64,000 nt of DNA, from assembly GCF_021532615.1 (NCBI RefSeq), contig NZ_JAKGAQ010000004.1, forward strand, positions 1-64,000, read 5' to 3'. Shown here in pieces: positions 26,656-35,961 of this stretch. The translations under genes and the position numbers were made by a program. Position 1 is the first letter of the stretch; the number at the start of each line of letters is the position of its first letter. Under the pieces are notes generated by a model. It was not told where the DNA came from. It searched no databases and saw only the letters and a list, made by a program, of their open reading frames with translations. This DNA comes from Octadecabacter dasysiphoniae. Its GTDB lineage: Bacteria > Pseudomonadota > Alphaproteobacteria > Rhodobacterales > Rhodobacteraceae.

Positions 26656-27555
26656 TTACATTGACCAGTGTTCTTCAAGCCTATCAAGCACGGTCGCTAG
26701 CTGAGAGAAATCCTTGATGCGGCTAAGCTTATACAATTCGGATTGTGATGAAAGGCTCGCCGAGATTTGCAGATACAAAGCCTCTTGGCGCAATAGTTTA
26801 ATCAATCCCGGTCTGTAGGCATTCGCAAATATATGCGCTGCAGCGTCGGCTGTCCTTAGATTTACGATCTCAAATGCATCAGGGCTATTGGACTCATACA
26901 AGAAATAAATCCGTGATATCGGCACGCGATCAGGGCATTTTGTGTCGTGTGACACATAAAATTTTTCTAATCTGTTGCTGACCGCATTTTCTTTCCGGTG
27001 GTCGATCTTCAGCCCATCTAACGAGGATTGCCAAAGTTTTAGCAAGCGGCCATCTGAATAGGTGAAAACCTCAGAATCTGAAACGTCCAGCGCACAAAGA
27101 TCATCACTGAGAACTGTGTAACCGCGACCTTCCAAGGCACTGGCGATTGTTGATTTCCCCGCACCAGAAGCACCGCAAAACAACACGGCCTGATCTGCAA
27201 CCAAAACTGCGCTCGCGTGGACCACGATTTTGTTGCGCAAATGTAGGGCTATTCCGAGGATCGTGCCAACCAAGTACAATGCAGCATCAGCGGGCGTCGC
27301 TAAGGGCGACAACTCAACGATGATCGGCCCGTGTTGTGGTACGTGAAATACGCCCACATTTTCCACCCGCACCCAGACACTCTCACCATCGTATTCCCAT
27401 CCGGCGCCGGTGGAGTTGAGAGATTTTGGTACGTTGGGCGCTATTCCCAGCTTTATTTCTAAATCGGCTTGGCGTTTGCCCAGAGGCTTTTTGTGTAAGC
27501 CGGGCAAGTCGATCTCGCTCTCGATTGACAGGCCTGCGCTTTCAAAAATAGGCAT
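26656..27555 (-). CDS. HPr-kinase-like lasso-peptide kinase
   Basis: The ATG at 27555 with GGAG six bases upstream gives 299 residues; a GTG at 27567 is possible. The N-terminal 110 residues are a substrate-type domain. The kinase domain has a P-loop 'GASGAGKST' near 128, followed by 'LEGRGYTVLSDDLCALD', the HPr kinase/phosphorylase pattern. There is no phosphotransferase-system gene nearby, and the next genes are lasso biosynthesis genes. Homologous kinases in some lasso clusters phosphorylate the C-terminal Ser side chain of the precursor, as for paeninodin. The candidate precursor here ends in Ser, so this is the expected reaction. It is the first gene of the operon. Confidence 0.85.
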   Translation of the reverse strand: MPIFESAGLSIESEIDLPGLHKKPLGKRQADLEIKLGIAPNVPKSLNSTGAGWEYDGESVWVRVENVGVFHVPQHGPIIVELSPLATPADAALYLVGTILGIALHLRNKIVVHASAVLVADQAVLFCGASGAGKSTIASALEGRGYTVLSDDLCALDVSDSEVFTYSDGRLLKLWQSSLDGLKIDHRKENAVSNRLEKFYVSHDTKCPDRVPISRIYFLYESNSPDAFEIVNLRTADAAAHIFANAYRPGLIKLLRQEALYLQISASLSSQSELYKLSRIKDFSQLATVLDRLEEHWSM

Positions 27556-27878
27556 GCGATGCTCCACTTGGATATCTGCGGGTGACTACGGTCACCAAGC
27601 TGACCACATCGCTGATAAATTTTGTCTTTGTAAGGTCCGACACGCCATTCGAAATGCGCGGCAAGTTATTGATCTTGAAAAATATTTTCATCATTTTCGA
27701 GTGAGATCATCACAAATCCACTGAGGTTTGACAAGGAAAAGACGTGGTGGCGTGATCACGTGTATTGGATGATACCGGTTGCTATGTCATTTTTCACGCG
27801 CAGGTGACGTCGGTGTCGGACGTCCGCGCATAGCGCAAGACATCTGTGCAAACACAAGGGTAATTCTACGCTGATTTC
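27556..27878. other. Region upstream of the lasso operon
   Basis: About 320 bases, AT-rich, between the fusion-permease stop and the kinase start, both on the minus strand. It probably holds the operon promoter. A 50-codon minus frame (27542-27694, starting MMKIFFKINN) is open and overlaps the kinase start, but no ribosome site and no lasso-type core are seen. Confidence 0.45.
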
Positions 27879-30800
27879 TTATTGGCTGATCCGATATCGG
27901 TGCTGCCCCTCAAACGGACCCTCCAGAAACTGGTGTGTTCCGTCCGGCCAATTTACCTCGATAGACGATACCGCTGTGTTCATACCTAAGCCGAAATGCG
28001 CGATAAACGGGTCGTGGGACTGATAGCCCCCGCTTAGCTTAATCTCACGCATTTGGGCACCGCCGTCTGGCGTGCGGATGATGACGACTGCGCCTATGGG
28101 TGTGGTCGCGCTTGTCAGTTCGACCTGAATATGACGATTTCCAGAGCCTGTATTTTCGTAGAATTGCAGCGTGCCGCCCGTCGTGGGTGCAAAGGTCAGC
28201 ACGTCAAGATCACCGTCGTTGTCGGCATCAAATTGCAAGGCAGACATGGTCACGCGCATATCGTCCAGCCCTGCGGCGCGGCTGGCGTTTTCGAACCCGT
28301 TACCGCCCAAATTCCTGAACCAGACATTTTCAGTGTCGAATGGTTCCTGCGCCCAGCCATTGACCACGAAAAGGTCTTGAAACCCGTCGCCATCCAGATC
28401 AGCGAACCGCGCGTTCCAGGTCCAGCCAGCGATGTCCACGCCCATTTCGGCCCCTTGTTCGACAAAGCTGCCGTCGGCTTGTTGGACGTGTAGCCTGTTC
28501 GCATGGTCGTCCACAGGAACAACGCCATCGACATGGACATTCGATAGATCAAGATCCGTGTTCTCTGCTGTCGCTAGATGCCTGTCCCGCAGCCCAGCCA
28601 AAACCGGATAGTTTGGCGACAAAAAATCGTCCTCCGGTCGGCGGTTCGACGCAAATGCGACATTCCGGTAAATCACATTTGCGATGCAATCTGCGTTCAG
28701 TTCCGTTGGCACAGCGTTACACAAACCCAACGCGTTGGCCTGGCGCGCGTTGCGAAAAAGAAGTTCATTGCATTGGGCTTCAGATCCCGGAACACAGGCG
28801 ATGCGGCGCCGCTCTGGCAATGTCATCTGCGCAATCGCCACAGGGGGAGATGACGGGTTCATCGTGATTTGCCCCAAATAGACATCAAGCAGAAGGTCGT
28901 TGTTTATGTCCGCGCTGTCGATGCTCATCGTGTTTGCGGTGCCAATGCTGAATGCGTCGCGTCCCATCTCGCGCCAGTCTAGGTCAGGATTGCCCCAATA
29001 GTGATTGTCCGGCACTTCAAATTCGCTGGCATGAAGCCGATCGGGCCAGCCATCAGCATTTAAATCTGAAACCAAGATCGAAAGCGTTTCTGCAGGCACA
29101 TCAGCCAGCGGCTGAACCAAGAAAGTTCCTTTATTTTGAAGGACAAGCAGGTCACGAGAGTTGGCCTCGCTCAGACGACCGACAAACCGCAAATCATGCC
29201 GTCCGATGAGAATATCGAGTTCTCCGTTTGCGTCGACATCACCAAAGGCGAGCGCGAGCGCAAAGCGCGCGTCCAGTTCAACCAGCCTTTGCGCAGCAGA
29301 GAACCTGCCGCCAGTGTTATAGGCCAGATAGACCCCATCGTCTGGTACTGCGTACATCAGATCAGGTGCACCATCATTGTTGATATCGGCAAACGCTGCT
29401 GCTGAAACTGGCGTGCCCGTGGAAATTGCGCTGCTGTGGACGTCAACGCGCGCAAAACCGGTGCCAGTATTTTGATAAAGATGCAGTCCCGTTGCGTTTC
29501 CAACAAGGACATCTAACGCATCATCATCATTGAAATCCGCCGCAGCGAGGCTGGCTGGATAGACTTCGGCCAATGCAACGGCATGACGCATCGGGATTGA
29601 GTGCGCTTCAAAGCCGACATCTTTTGGGGTCATGCGCCAGTCTAATCCAGCGGGTGCTGAGACGGACCCGAGGTCCGCGACCGCGATAGCGGCGTGGGTG
29701 GGATGGGCAGACCAATTAAGTGGCGCGGCCCCATCGACATCCGATTGCGCTGGCGGCAGCGCTGCAATGATCTGTGGAACAACGTCCCGGTCTTGAATGG
29801 CGCTGTAGTACGTATCTTCGATGTATCGGTTGTACCATTGATCGGCATAATGTGTCGCTCCGCCTGCCACGACGCCGAGCCCAGCAATCGACAGGGCAAG
29901 CGCAACAGAGAGCTTCTTCGCCCCGGCGCCCCACAAAACCAGAAATGAAAAGACGCTAAATGCGCCAAGCACAAACAACAGCGTGGCCGCATATTTCATC
30001 GGCAATCCTGCGGCGATCAGAATGGCAACGATAATCACGTCAAACGCGATTGGCACCGGCAAAAACAAACCAAAGAGAGCGATGCAGAACATTGCCGCCA
30101 ATATCATCGGTTTTCGATGGGTCGGCAGCAGGTCGTTCAACTGTTCCCATGGCAACAGATTGATTGCGATTGCCCCGAGCAACCCCGCAAGCAGCATCAG
30201 TGGAACCATTCGGATCAGCACATAGATCGCGCTGCGCCACATGGCGCCAGACAGCCACACAATTGCTGCTATCCACGTTGACGGCGCAGGTGAATCGATG
30301 TCGGGCATGACTGTTTCGCCGGCAGGTTCTGGCGCATGCAATTCGTTTGGAAACATCCGGACCAGAACAGGGATCAAGACCAGCAACACAAAAAACACGA
30401 GCGCAATCTTGATAACGGCAACATGCAATGGAAAGAGAGCGAGCGTCATCGACAAGACAACGACGTTCAGCGTCGGAGAGCTGATCATCGTTGCCAGAAC
30501 GGTCTCGGCCCGTGCTCCGCCGCGGTAAAGACCAAATGCAATTGGCGCAGCGCAGTTCACACACACACCAAGAGGCGCGCCCATGAACGTCCCAACGATG
30601 CTGGCCCGAAAACTGGACGGAGAGCCGCGCAAAAACGACTTCAGCACAGGAAATCCGGCGAGGACAACGATCGCAAAAGCCAACCCAAAGGTCATGCCCT
30701 TGATGTTCGTGTTGACCCAATTGATGAACGTCAGCCAGATCGCGTGCATGGTGCCAGCCTGCGCAGAATTCGAAAACAAGGCGTCATAGCTCAGCCCGTC

Positions 30801-30938
30801 TTCCAGCGATATCTGCCCGCCCATCATCGCCTTGGTGTTCAGCGACGGATAGCGCGAGGACAGCCAAAACCCAGCCGCAATCGCCAACAGCAATAGACCC
30901 AGCAGGATCAACCTCTTGTCTGAGAGAAAAAGTCTCAT
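27879..30938 (-). CDS. Permease fused to FG-GAP propeller and ASPIC/UnbV domain
   Basis: The ATG at 30938 gives 1019 residues. Residues 1-370 form a UPF0718/ArsP-like permease: a signal-anchor helix, then about 9 helices, including 'GTFMGAPLGVCVNCAAPIAFGLYRGGARAETVLATMISSPTLNVVVLSM' with a CxxC pair. Residues about 400-880 carry FG-GAP/VCBS-type repeats ('ADFNDDDALDVLVGN', 'ADINNDGAPDLMYAV', 'SDLNADGWPDRLHA', 'ADLDGDGFQDLFVVNG', 'DADNDGDLDVLTFAP'). The C-terminus (about 930-1019) is an ASPIC/UnbV domain ('GAVVIIRTPDGGAQMREIKLSGGYQSHDPFIAHFGLGMNTAVSSIEVNWPDG'). The last two regions would be periplasmic. It is adjacent to the lasso operon and in the same direction, but 324 bases away. The substrate is unknown. 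Confidence 0.85.
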   Translation of the reverse strand: MRLFLSDKRLILLGLLLLAIAAGFWLSSRYPSLNTKAMMGGQISLEDGLSYDALFSNSAQAGTMHAIWLTFINWVNTNIKGMTFGLAFAIVVLAGFPVLKSFLRGSPSSFRASIVGTFMGAPLGVCVNCAAPIAFGLYRGGARAETVLATMISSPTLNVVVLSMTLALFPLHVAVIKIALVFFVLLVLIPVLVRMFPNELHAPEPAGETVMPDIDSPAPSTWIAAIVWLSGAMWRSAIYVLIRMVPLMLLAGLLGAIAINLLPWEQLNDLLPTHRKPMILAAMFCIALFGLFLPVPIAFDVIIVAILIAAGLPMKYAATLLFVLGAFSVFSFLVLWGAGAKKLSVALALSIAGLGVVAGGATHYADQWYNRYIEDTYYSAIQDRDVVPQIIAALPPAQSDVDGAAPLNWSAHPTHAAIAVADLGSVSAPAGLDWRMTPKDVGFEAHSIPMRHAVALAEVYPASLAAADFNDDDALDVLVGNATGLHLYQNTGTGFARVDVHSSAISTGTPVSAAAFADINNDGAPDLMYAVPDDGVYLAYNTGGRFSAAQRLVELDARFALALAFGDVDANGELDILIGRHDLRFVGRLSEANSRDLLVLQNKGTFLVQPLADVPAETLSILVSDLNADGWPDRLHASEFEVPDNHYWGNPDLDWREMGRDAFSIGTANTMSIDSADINNDLLLDVYLGQITMNPSSPPVAIAQMTLPERRRIACVPGSEAQCNELLFRNARQANALGLCNAVPTELNADCIANVIYRNVAFASNRRPEDDFLSPNYPVLAGLRDRHLATAENTDLDLSNVHVDGVVPVDDHANRLHVQQADGSFVEQGAEMGVDIAGWTWNARFADLDGDGFQDLFVVNGWAQEPFDTENVWFRNLGGNGFENASRAAGLDDMRVTMSALQFDADNDGDLDVLTFAPTTGGTLQFYENTGSGNRHIQVELTSATTPIGAVVIIRTPDGGAQMREIKLSGGYQSHDPFIAHFGLGMNTAVSSIEVNWPDGTHQFLEGPFEGQHRYRISQ

Positions 30939-31218
30939 GGTATTTGTTGAACCTTGGTCGCGTTGTCTAAGGGGGCACTGCTTCACTAGAAGATGTCAAT
31001 GAGCCAGCCCATTTAGTCAATACGAAGAAACTTAATGGCCAGCTTATGCTGCGTTTGACGGATCTGAAACGCGCGCAATATGCCGGCCTTCTTGTTAAGG
31101 CCCGTTCGCCCTAATTCATGGAGGTGAAGCTGTTTCACCCCCCCCGTCTTGAACCCGTGGGAACGATTGGAAAACCCAACGCGAAGTAGTCAGATATTTT
31201 TACTTAGATAGCTTGACG

Positions 31219-32400
31219 CTACGCTAATTGTTTGACGCGCATTTCATTCAGGATCGCCCCAAATTCCTGAAGGTCGAGACCCTCAGCAAGGGCACGCGCA
31301 AACAGCGCTTGCTGGGTTTCAGGTGCAAGCCCGCCTTTGGGGGGATCGCGGTCCAAATTGGTCGGGAATGAATAGCCCTCTGCAGACGCGGCAATTGCAG
31401 CCTTTAGGTCTGACGCGCCCAACGTGCTGTTCTGATGTGCGGCGAGCGCATGGGGATATAGCAATTTGCACATCTTCTCGCGGTCGACGGTTTCCATGGC
31501 GCGTCCGAACGCAGACGACACCTGCAACAAATTGGCCATGCGGTGAATGTCACTGCTGCTATTTGCGCCAGCCGCATGAAAGAGCGCGGGGTTGAAGAAT
31601 AGGGCATCCCCTTTCGCCAACGGCAATTGAATACAGCGTTCTTCAAACAACGCCCGAAAATCATCGCGTCGCCATGCGGCATACCCTGCGCGATAAAGTT
31701 GCGAGAACGGCAAGAGCTTTGTCGGGCCACTTTCGATGGGCATGTCGCAATGTGCAACGGCACCTTGCAGCGTCAGGGCAGGCGAAAGGTCATGAACATG
31801 CGCAGGGTATTGCGCGCTGATGTCTGCCGTTTGAAAGCCGAGGTGATAGTCTCTGTGGGCTTGCTGTGCCGCACCGCCGGGATGGACCAGATTGATCTGC
31901 GCAGTCATCTGATAATTCGGACCAAGCCATGCTTCGCAGGCCGCTGCGATGGATGTATTGGCGAAATAACGCAAGAATACATCGGGGGCTTCTTCGCACA
32001 GTTTCTGCAAGGAGTTCCATATCCTGTCATTGGACCCTGATGCCGCGAAATGGTCACCGCCGCCGCCGCTTGCCAGCTTTTCAGTTGCAATGATCTGCTC
32101 AAAGATCGCAGTGGCGTCGTCGATTGCAGTCGTGTCAGCGTAAGCCCCGCGCAGAACCAGAACACCCGCGCCCGCCTGAAGGACACGCGCCCATTCTGCC
32201 ATGATTGTTCGGCGCTGCTCTTTTTCCTCAAGCAATGGGCGCAATTTGGACATGTCGTAAATGGGAACATTCTTTTGGATGTCGTCTGCGTTCGGAACGG
32301 TTGATGGGGTTGCAGTTTGATCAATGATCGCTGTGAACGCGTCCAGATCACATGCTGCGCTGTCAAAGTATCCTACGTCTGTTTCGATATGGTGGTTCAT
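31219..32400 (-). CDS. Phytanoyl-CoA dioxygenase (PhyH)-family protein
   Basis: The ATG at 32400, with AGGGAGA about seven bases upstream, gives 393 residues. It is a non-haem Fe(II)/2-oxoglutarate oxygenase fold: metal ligands His and Asp in 'QQAHRDYHLGFQ' and a distal His in 'ALFFNPALFHAAGANSSSDIHRMAN', with Arg nearby for 2-oxoglutarate. The substrate is unknown; members hydroxylate lipids, osmolytes or natural products. It is divergent from a LacI-type regulator. Confidence 0.85.
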   Translation of the reverse strand: MNHHIETDVGYFDSAACDLDAFTAIIDQTATPSTVPNADDIQKNVPIYDMSKLRPLLEEKEQRRTIMAEWARVLQAGAGVLVLRGAYADTTAIDDATAIFEQIIATEKLASGGGGDHFAASGSNDRIWNSLQKLCEEAPDVFLRYFANTSIAAACEAWLGPNYQMTAQINLVHPGGAAQQAHRDYHLGFQTADISAQYPAHVHDLSPALTLQGAVAHCDMPIESGPTKLLPFSQLYRAGYAAWRRDDFRALFEERCIQLPLAKGDALFFNPALFHAAGANSSSDIHRMANLLQVSSAFGRAMETVDREKMCKLLYPHALAAHQNSTLGASDLKAAIAASAEGYSFPTNLDRDPPKGGLAPETQQALFARALAEGLDLQEFGAILNEMRVKQLA

Positions 32401-32481
32401 TGAATGTCTCCCTGTGTTCTTCTTCAATGTGCCGCAATGAATCCTTGATTGGTTTTCCAAAAGACATCAGAAACACATCAA

Positions 32482-33516
32482 ATGACGCATCGGTTTCCAA
32501 TCAAAGAAGTTGCCAGACAGTCGGGCCTTAGCACCGCGACTGTGGACCGCGTCATAAACAATCGCGCGAACGTCAGTCCGCAAACCAAGGCGCGTGTTGC
32601 CGCCGCTATTGCCGAGCTCGAAGGGCAAGAGGCGCAATTGACCGCCCGTGGGCGACGATTGTTCTTCGATTTTGTAATCGAAGCACCGACGCGCTTTAGT
32701 CGTGAAATACAAAAAGCCGCTGAACAGGTTTTGCCCCGCATCGGGAGCGCCGTGTGCCGTCCAAGATTTCAAGCACAAGAGATCATGACCGAAGACGATG
32801 TCACCGCGGCTTTGTCGCGCATCGCCAAACGGGGCAGCCATGGCGTGTGCATCAAGGCGCGTGATCTGCCAACAATCAGGGCTGCCGTTGATCATTTGAT
32901 CGCCGCAGGCATTCCTGTGGTCACGTTGGTCACTGACCTGACCACAACAAAGCGCATTGCCTATGTCGGCCTTGATAATCAAAGCGCAGGTCGTACTGCG
33001 GCCTATTTGATTGCGAAAACCGTCGGCGACAGCGCGGGAACAGTCCTTACCTCAAGAAGTCAGGATCAGTTTTTGGGGGAGGAAGAGCGAGAAGGGGCGT
33101 TCAAGGCGACCCTGACCCGACAGTGCCCTAACCTGCGTGTTATAGATGCAAGTGGGGGCAGCGGCGTGCATTTTGAAACGTCGCGCATCATGCAAAGTGT
33201 TTTGGCAGGGCTGGACCAAATACGCGCCGTCTATTCGATGGGCGGCGGTAACATGGCGATTTTGAATGCCCTTGAACATAACGGGTCACTGCCGGATGTT
33301 TACGTGGCCCACGATCTGGATAATGAAAACAGACAGTTAATCGAAGATGGCCGGCTCAGTTTCGTGTTGCACCATGATCTTCGCGTGGATTTGCAAAACG
33401 TGTTCCAAGCGTTTTTGCATCATCACAGGCTTACGCCCGATCCGGTTTTCACCACGATGTCGCCCATTCAGGTTGTTACCCCCGAAAATATTCCGCCCCA
33501 GAACAGATGCCTCTAG
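32482..33516 (+). CDS. LacI-family transcriptional regulator
   Basis: The ATG at 32482 ('MTHRFPIKEVARQSGLSTATVDRVINNRANVSPQTKARV') gives 344 residues with the LacI helix-turn-helix and hinge helix in residues 5-55. It is followed by a periplasmic-binding-like sugar/small-molecule domain. It is divergent from the PhyH-like gene with about 80 bases between starts, so the two probably form one regulatory unit. Confidence 0.9.
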   Translation: MTHRFPIKEVARQSGLSTATVDRVINNRANVSPQTKARVAAAIAELEGQEAQLTARGRRLFFDFVIEAPTRFSREIQKAAEQVLPRIGSAVCRPRFQAQEIMTEDDVTAALSRIAKRGSHGVCIKARDLPTIRAAVDHLIAAGIPVVTLVTDLTTTKRIAYVGLDNQSAGRTAAYLIAKTVGDSAGTVLTSRSQDQFLGEEEREGAFKATLTRQCPNLRVIDASGGSGVHFETSRIMQSVLAGLDQIRAVYSMGGGNMAILNALEHNGSLPDVYVAHDLDNENRQLIEDGRLSFVLHHDLRVDLQNVFQAFLHHHRLTPDPVFTTMSPIQVVTPENIPPQNRCL

Positions 33517-33674
33517 ACGCGGGTAGGTGCAAAACGGCAGAAAGCGGCGGCATTGTCGTCACCCAAAACCTTGATGCTACGCGCAGTTCACGTCCGCTTT
33601 CGCCCACGTGGTAATTTCTGAAAAGCAGGCCTAGAGTTTGTCGATGTAGTCCCAACCATAGCTTTGGAAATTCG

Positions 33675-34820
33675 ATGTTTGAAGAAAGACTAGACCGTTT
33701 GCGCGCGAAACTGGCGCAAGCTGGCCTTGATGTGGCGCTGATAACGGATGACGACAACGTCTATTATCTGACGGGCTATTACGATTATTTGCACATGGAG
33801 TTTGGTCGCCCGACCATTCTTGTCGTCCCCAAGGACGGTGAGGCATTGTTGATCACACCCTCTATTGATCTTAATTCGGCACAACACGCGGCCCGCGTCG
33901 ACAGGATTGCCGCGTGGAATGACGGCATGGGTGACGAATGGCGCGCCGAGCTTCCTGCCGCTGTTCTAGCAGCGGGCAAAGTCGCGATTGAGCCTGACAG
34001 CATGCCGCCTGTGGTGCGGGCCTACGTGGATGATCTTGTCGGGGCTGATCGGATCGCGTCGGTGACCCCGCTGCTCAATGACATGCGGATGATCAAGTCC
34101 GCGCACGAACTTCAACTGGCGCGTCATGCCGGGCAGGTCGCCAATGCGATGATGGACGCTGGGCGCGCCGCAATCGGTGATGGTGTCGCTGAATTCGAGG
34201 TGGCTATCGCCACATCACAGGCCGGGACGCGCAAAGCTGCTGAGTTGCTCAGCGCGCATTACACCGACACGGACATGTCGCCGATGACACATTTTTTGCA
34301 GATCATGGCATCAGGGGATGAGGTGATTAAAACCCACCACCGTGCATCAACCCGCATTATCCGCCGCGGCGAACCCGTGTTCTTATGTTTCTGCGGGATG
34401 ACCAATTTCCACCGCTTCAAGCTCGGGTTTGATCGGTCTTTCTGGGTCGGTGAGATCGCGGATAAGTCCCAAAAGGCAGTATATGAAGTCGCGTTGGCCA
34501 GCCAGCAGGCCGCGTTAGATGCGCTGCGGCCCGGTGTGACGGCGCAAAGTGTGCATGCCGCCTACGCCGATGTCATCCAAGGGGCAGGGTACGAATACCC
34601 GTTCCGCTGTGGTCGTGCGACAGGATTCAGTTTCCTAGAAGCCCCGCAACTGGTGACCGGAGACACAACAATTATACAGCCGGGGATGGTTTTGGCGGTG
34701 GATGGGTCAGTCAGTGTTGATACGTATCGTGCGCAGGTCGGGGACAGCTTCATCATCACGGATGATGGTTGGGAACCTTTGACCCAGCACCCCAAATCAG
34801 TGGCAGAGGTGATTTTGTAG
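33675..34820 (+). CDS. M24-family hydrolase with altered metal site (creatinase-like fold)
   Basis: 381 residues with a creatinase N-terminal domain (1-130) and a pita-bread M24 domain. Several usual metal ligands are changed: 'VFLCFCGMTNFHRFKLGFDRSF' has Cys where Asp is expected and keeps one Asp; the GHG motif is replaced by 'CGRATGFSFLEAPQL'; 'AVDGSVSVDTYRAQVGDSFIITDDG' lacks the normal Glu pair. This suggests a metal-independent hydrolase, like creatinase or ectoine hydrolase, rather than a Pro-aminopeptidase. It is followed directly by an Asp/Glu-racemase-like gene, an arrangement that recalls eutD/eutA of ectoine catabolism, but the rest of that pathway is missing here. The substrate is uncertain. 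Confidence 0.8.
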   Translation: MFEERLDRLRAKLAQAGLDVALITDDDNVYYLTGYYDYLHMEFGRPTILVVPKDGEALLITPSIDLNSAQHAARVDRIAAWNDGMGDEWRAELPAAVLAAGKVAIEPDSMPPVVRAYVDDLVGADRIASVTPLLNDMRMIKSAHELQLARHAGQVANAMMDAGRAAIGDGVAEFEVAIATSQAGTRKAAELLSAHYTDTDMSPMTHFLQIMASGDEVIKTHHRASTRIIRRGEPVFLCFCGMTNFHRFKLGFDRSFWVGEIADKSQKAVYEVALASQQAALDALRPGVTAQSVHAAYADVIQGAGYEYPFRCGRATGFSFLEAPQLVTGDTTIIQPGMVLAVDGSVSVDTYRAQVGDSFIITDDGWEPLTQHPKSVAEVIL

Positions 34821-35615
34821 ATGTTCAAATCAGGTCAAACGATCAGGTCAACGCCGCGCACGCCCGAGATGGATGGGGGGCGCCATCACCGTGCAAAGCT
34901 CGGGTTTGTTCTGATGTCGACCGACCTTGCTGCAGAGGCCGATTACAACGATATGGCGCCAGCGGGGGTGGGTGTTCATATCACGCGGTTGAAGACGGAT
35001 GATTACACCACCAACGAAACACTTGCCCGCCACATTGACCACATGGCAGACGCGGCGGCGCGTTTGCAACCTGACGTGCGGCCTGATGTGATCAGCTATA
35101 GTTGTACGTCTGGGTCAATTGTATGCGGCGAAGAAAACGTATTCGAGCAAATCCGAAAGGGCGCGCCGTGGGCGGAACCGATGTGTATTGTCACTGGTGT
35201 GATGGACGCCTTGCGTGAAATCGGGGCCAAAAAGATCGTGATCGGCACACCCTATCTAGACGAGATCAACACAGCTGAGGCCGAATACCTGATGCAAGGT
35301 GGGTTTGACGTGCTCGACATCCAGGGGCTGCAACTGTCAACGGGCATCGAATTTGGGCAAGTGACGCCCGCCTATTGGCTGCAATTTGCACGCGAGATTG
35401 ACCACCCCGACGCTGACGCAATCTTTCTTTCTTGCAGCGGCATTCGTGCGCTAGAAGTCGTGGACGAGATTGAGCAAGCGGTCGGAAAGCCCGTTATTAC
35501 GTCCAACCAGGCACAGTTCTGGTCTTGTCTGCGCCGTGCAGGTGTTGGGGACGCGATTGAGGGTTTCGGCCAATTGTTTAGACATGCGGGAACGCAGTTA
35601 AGGCCGACCCGTTAA
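34821..35615 (+). CDS. Asp/Glu racemase superfamily protein (maleate isomerase/EutA-like)
   Basis: 264 residues starting at the base after the M24 gene stop. Two catalytic-type Cys are visible: 'VISYSCTSGSIVCGEENVFEQIR' and 'DAIFLSCSGIRALEVVDEIEQ'. This pair is typical of maleate cis-trans isomerase, arylmalonate-racemase and EutA-like enzymes. It is translated together with the M24 hydrolase, which implies a shared pathway, possibly processing of an amino-dicarboxylate or ectoine-like product. It ends 4 bases into the convergent cupin gene. Confidence 0.8.
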   Translation: MFKSGQTIRSTPRTPEMDGGRHHRAKLGFVLMSTDLAAEADYNDMAPAGVGVHITRLKTDDYTTNETLARHIDHMADAAARLQPDVRPDVISYSCTSGSIVCGEENVFEQIRKGAPWAEPMCIVTGVMDALREIGAKKIVIGTPYLDEINTAEAEYLMQGGFDVLDIQGLQLSTGIEFGQVTPAYWLQFAREIDHPDADAIFLSCSGIRALEVVDEIEQAVGKPVITSNQAQFWSCLRRAGVGDAIEGFGQLFRHAGTQLRPTR

Positions 35616-35956
35616 GCCTTGAGTAGGTCCGCAATTCCAGCGCCACTTTCGCCGCGTGGTTCAAGCAATTCAATTTCCACAAAGGCACATTCAAAATCAT
35701 TGCCATTGCGCACGTCGTGTTCAACGCCCAACTCGCGGTAATAGGGCACGCCGTTCAGCATCTGTGCGTCAACGGTTTCACCGCCGGCGAGTTTGATATC
35801 CAGAACACCGTCAAAAAGTGGAACAACCACGTAATCATATTCGTGGCGATGCCAGCCCGTATTGTCGCCGCGGCCTTTGAAATGCCACCGCGTGACACGC
35901 ACACGGTCATTATCAATGAGAACAGTGGGGGTCGCGTTTCCGGCCGCGTCACACAT
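35612..35956 (-). CDS. Small cupin-domain protein
   Basis: 114 residues. The single cupin barrel has 'GDNTGWHRHEYDYVVVPLFDG' (His-x-His and a downstream acid as probable metal ligands) and 'YYRELGVEHDVRNGNDFECAFVEIEL' as the second motif. It starts five bases after the ammonia-lyase stop, so it is the last gene of an M20/DpaL/cupin operon. Function unknown; it may be an isomerase-, dioxygenase- or sensor-like accessory of this catabolic unit. Confidence 0.8.
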   Translation of the reverse strand: MCDAAGNATPTVLIDNDRVRVTRWHFKGRGDNTGWHRHEYDYVVVPLFDGVLDIKLAGGETVDAQMLNGVPYYRELGVEHDVRNGNDFECAFVEIELLEPRGESGAGIADLLKA

Positions 35957-35961
35957 TTTCC

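Noticed and set aside
27542..27694. 50-codon minus frame before the kinase as an alternative lasso precursor
   Set aside because: No ribosome site, overlaps the kinase start, no YxxP-type leader and no Gly/Ala/Leu-to-Asp/Glu ring spacing at its end.
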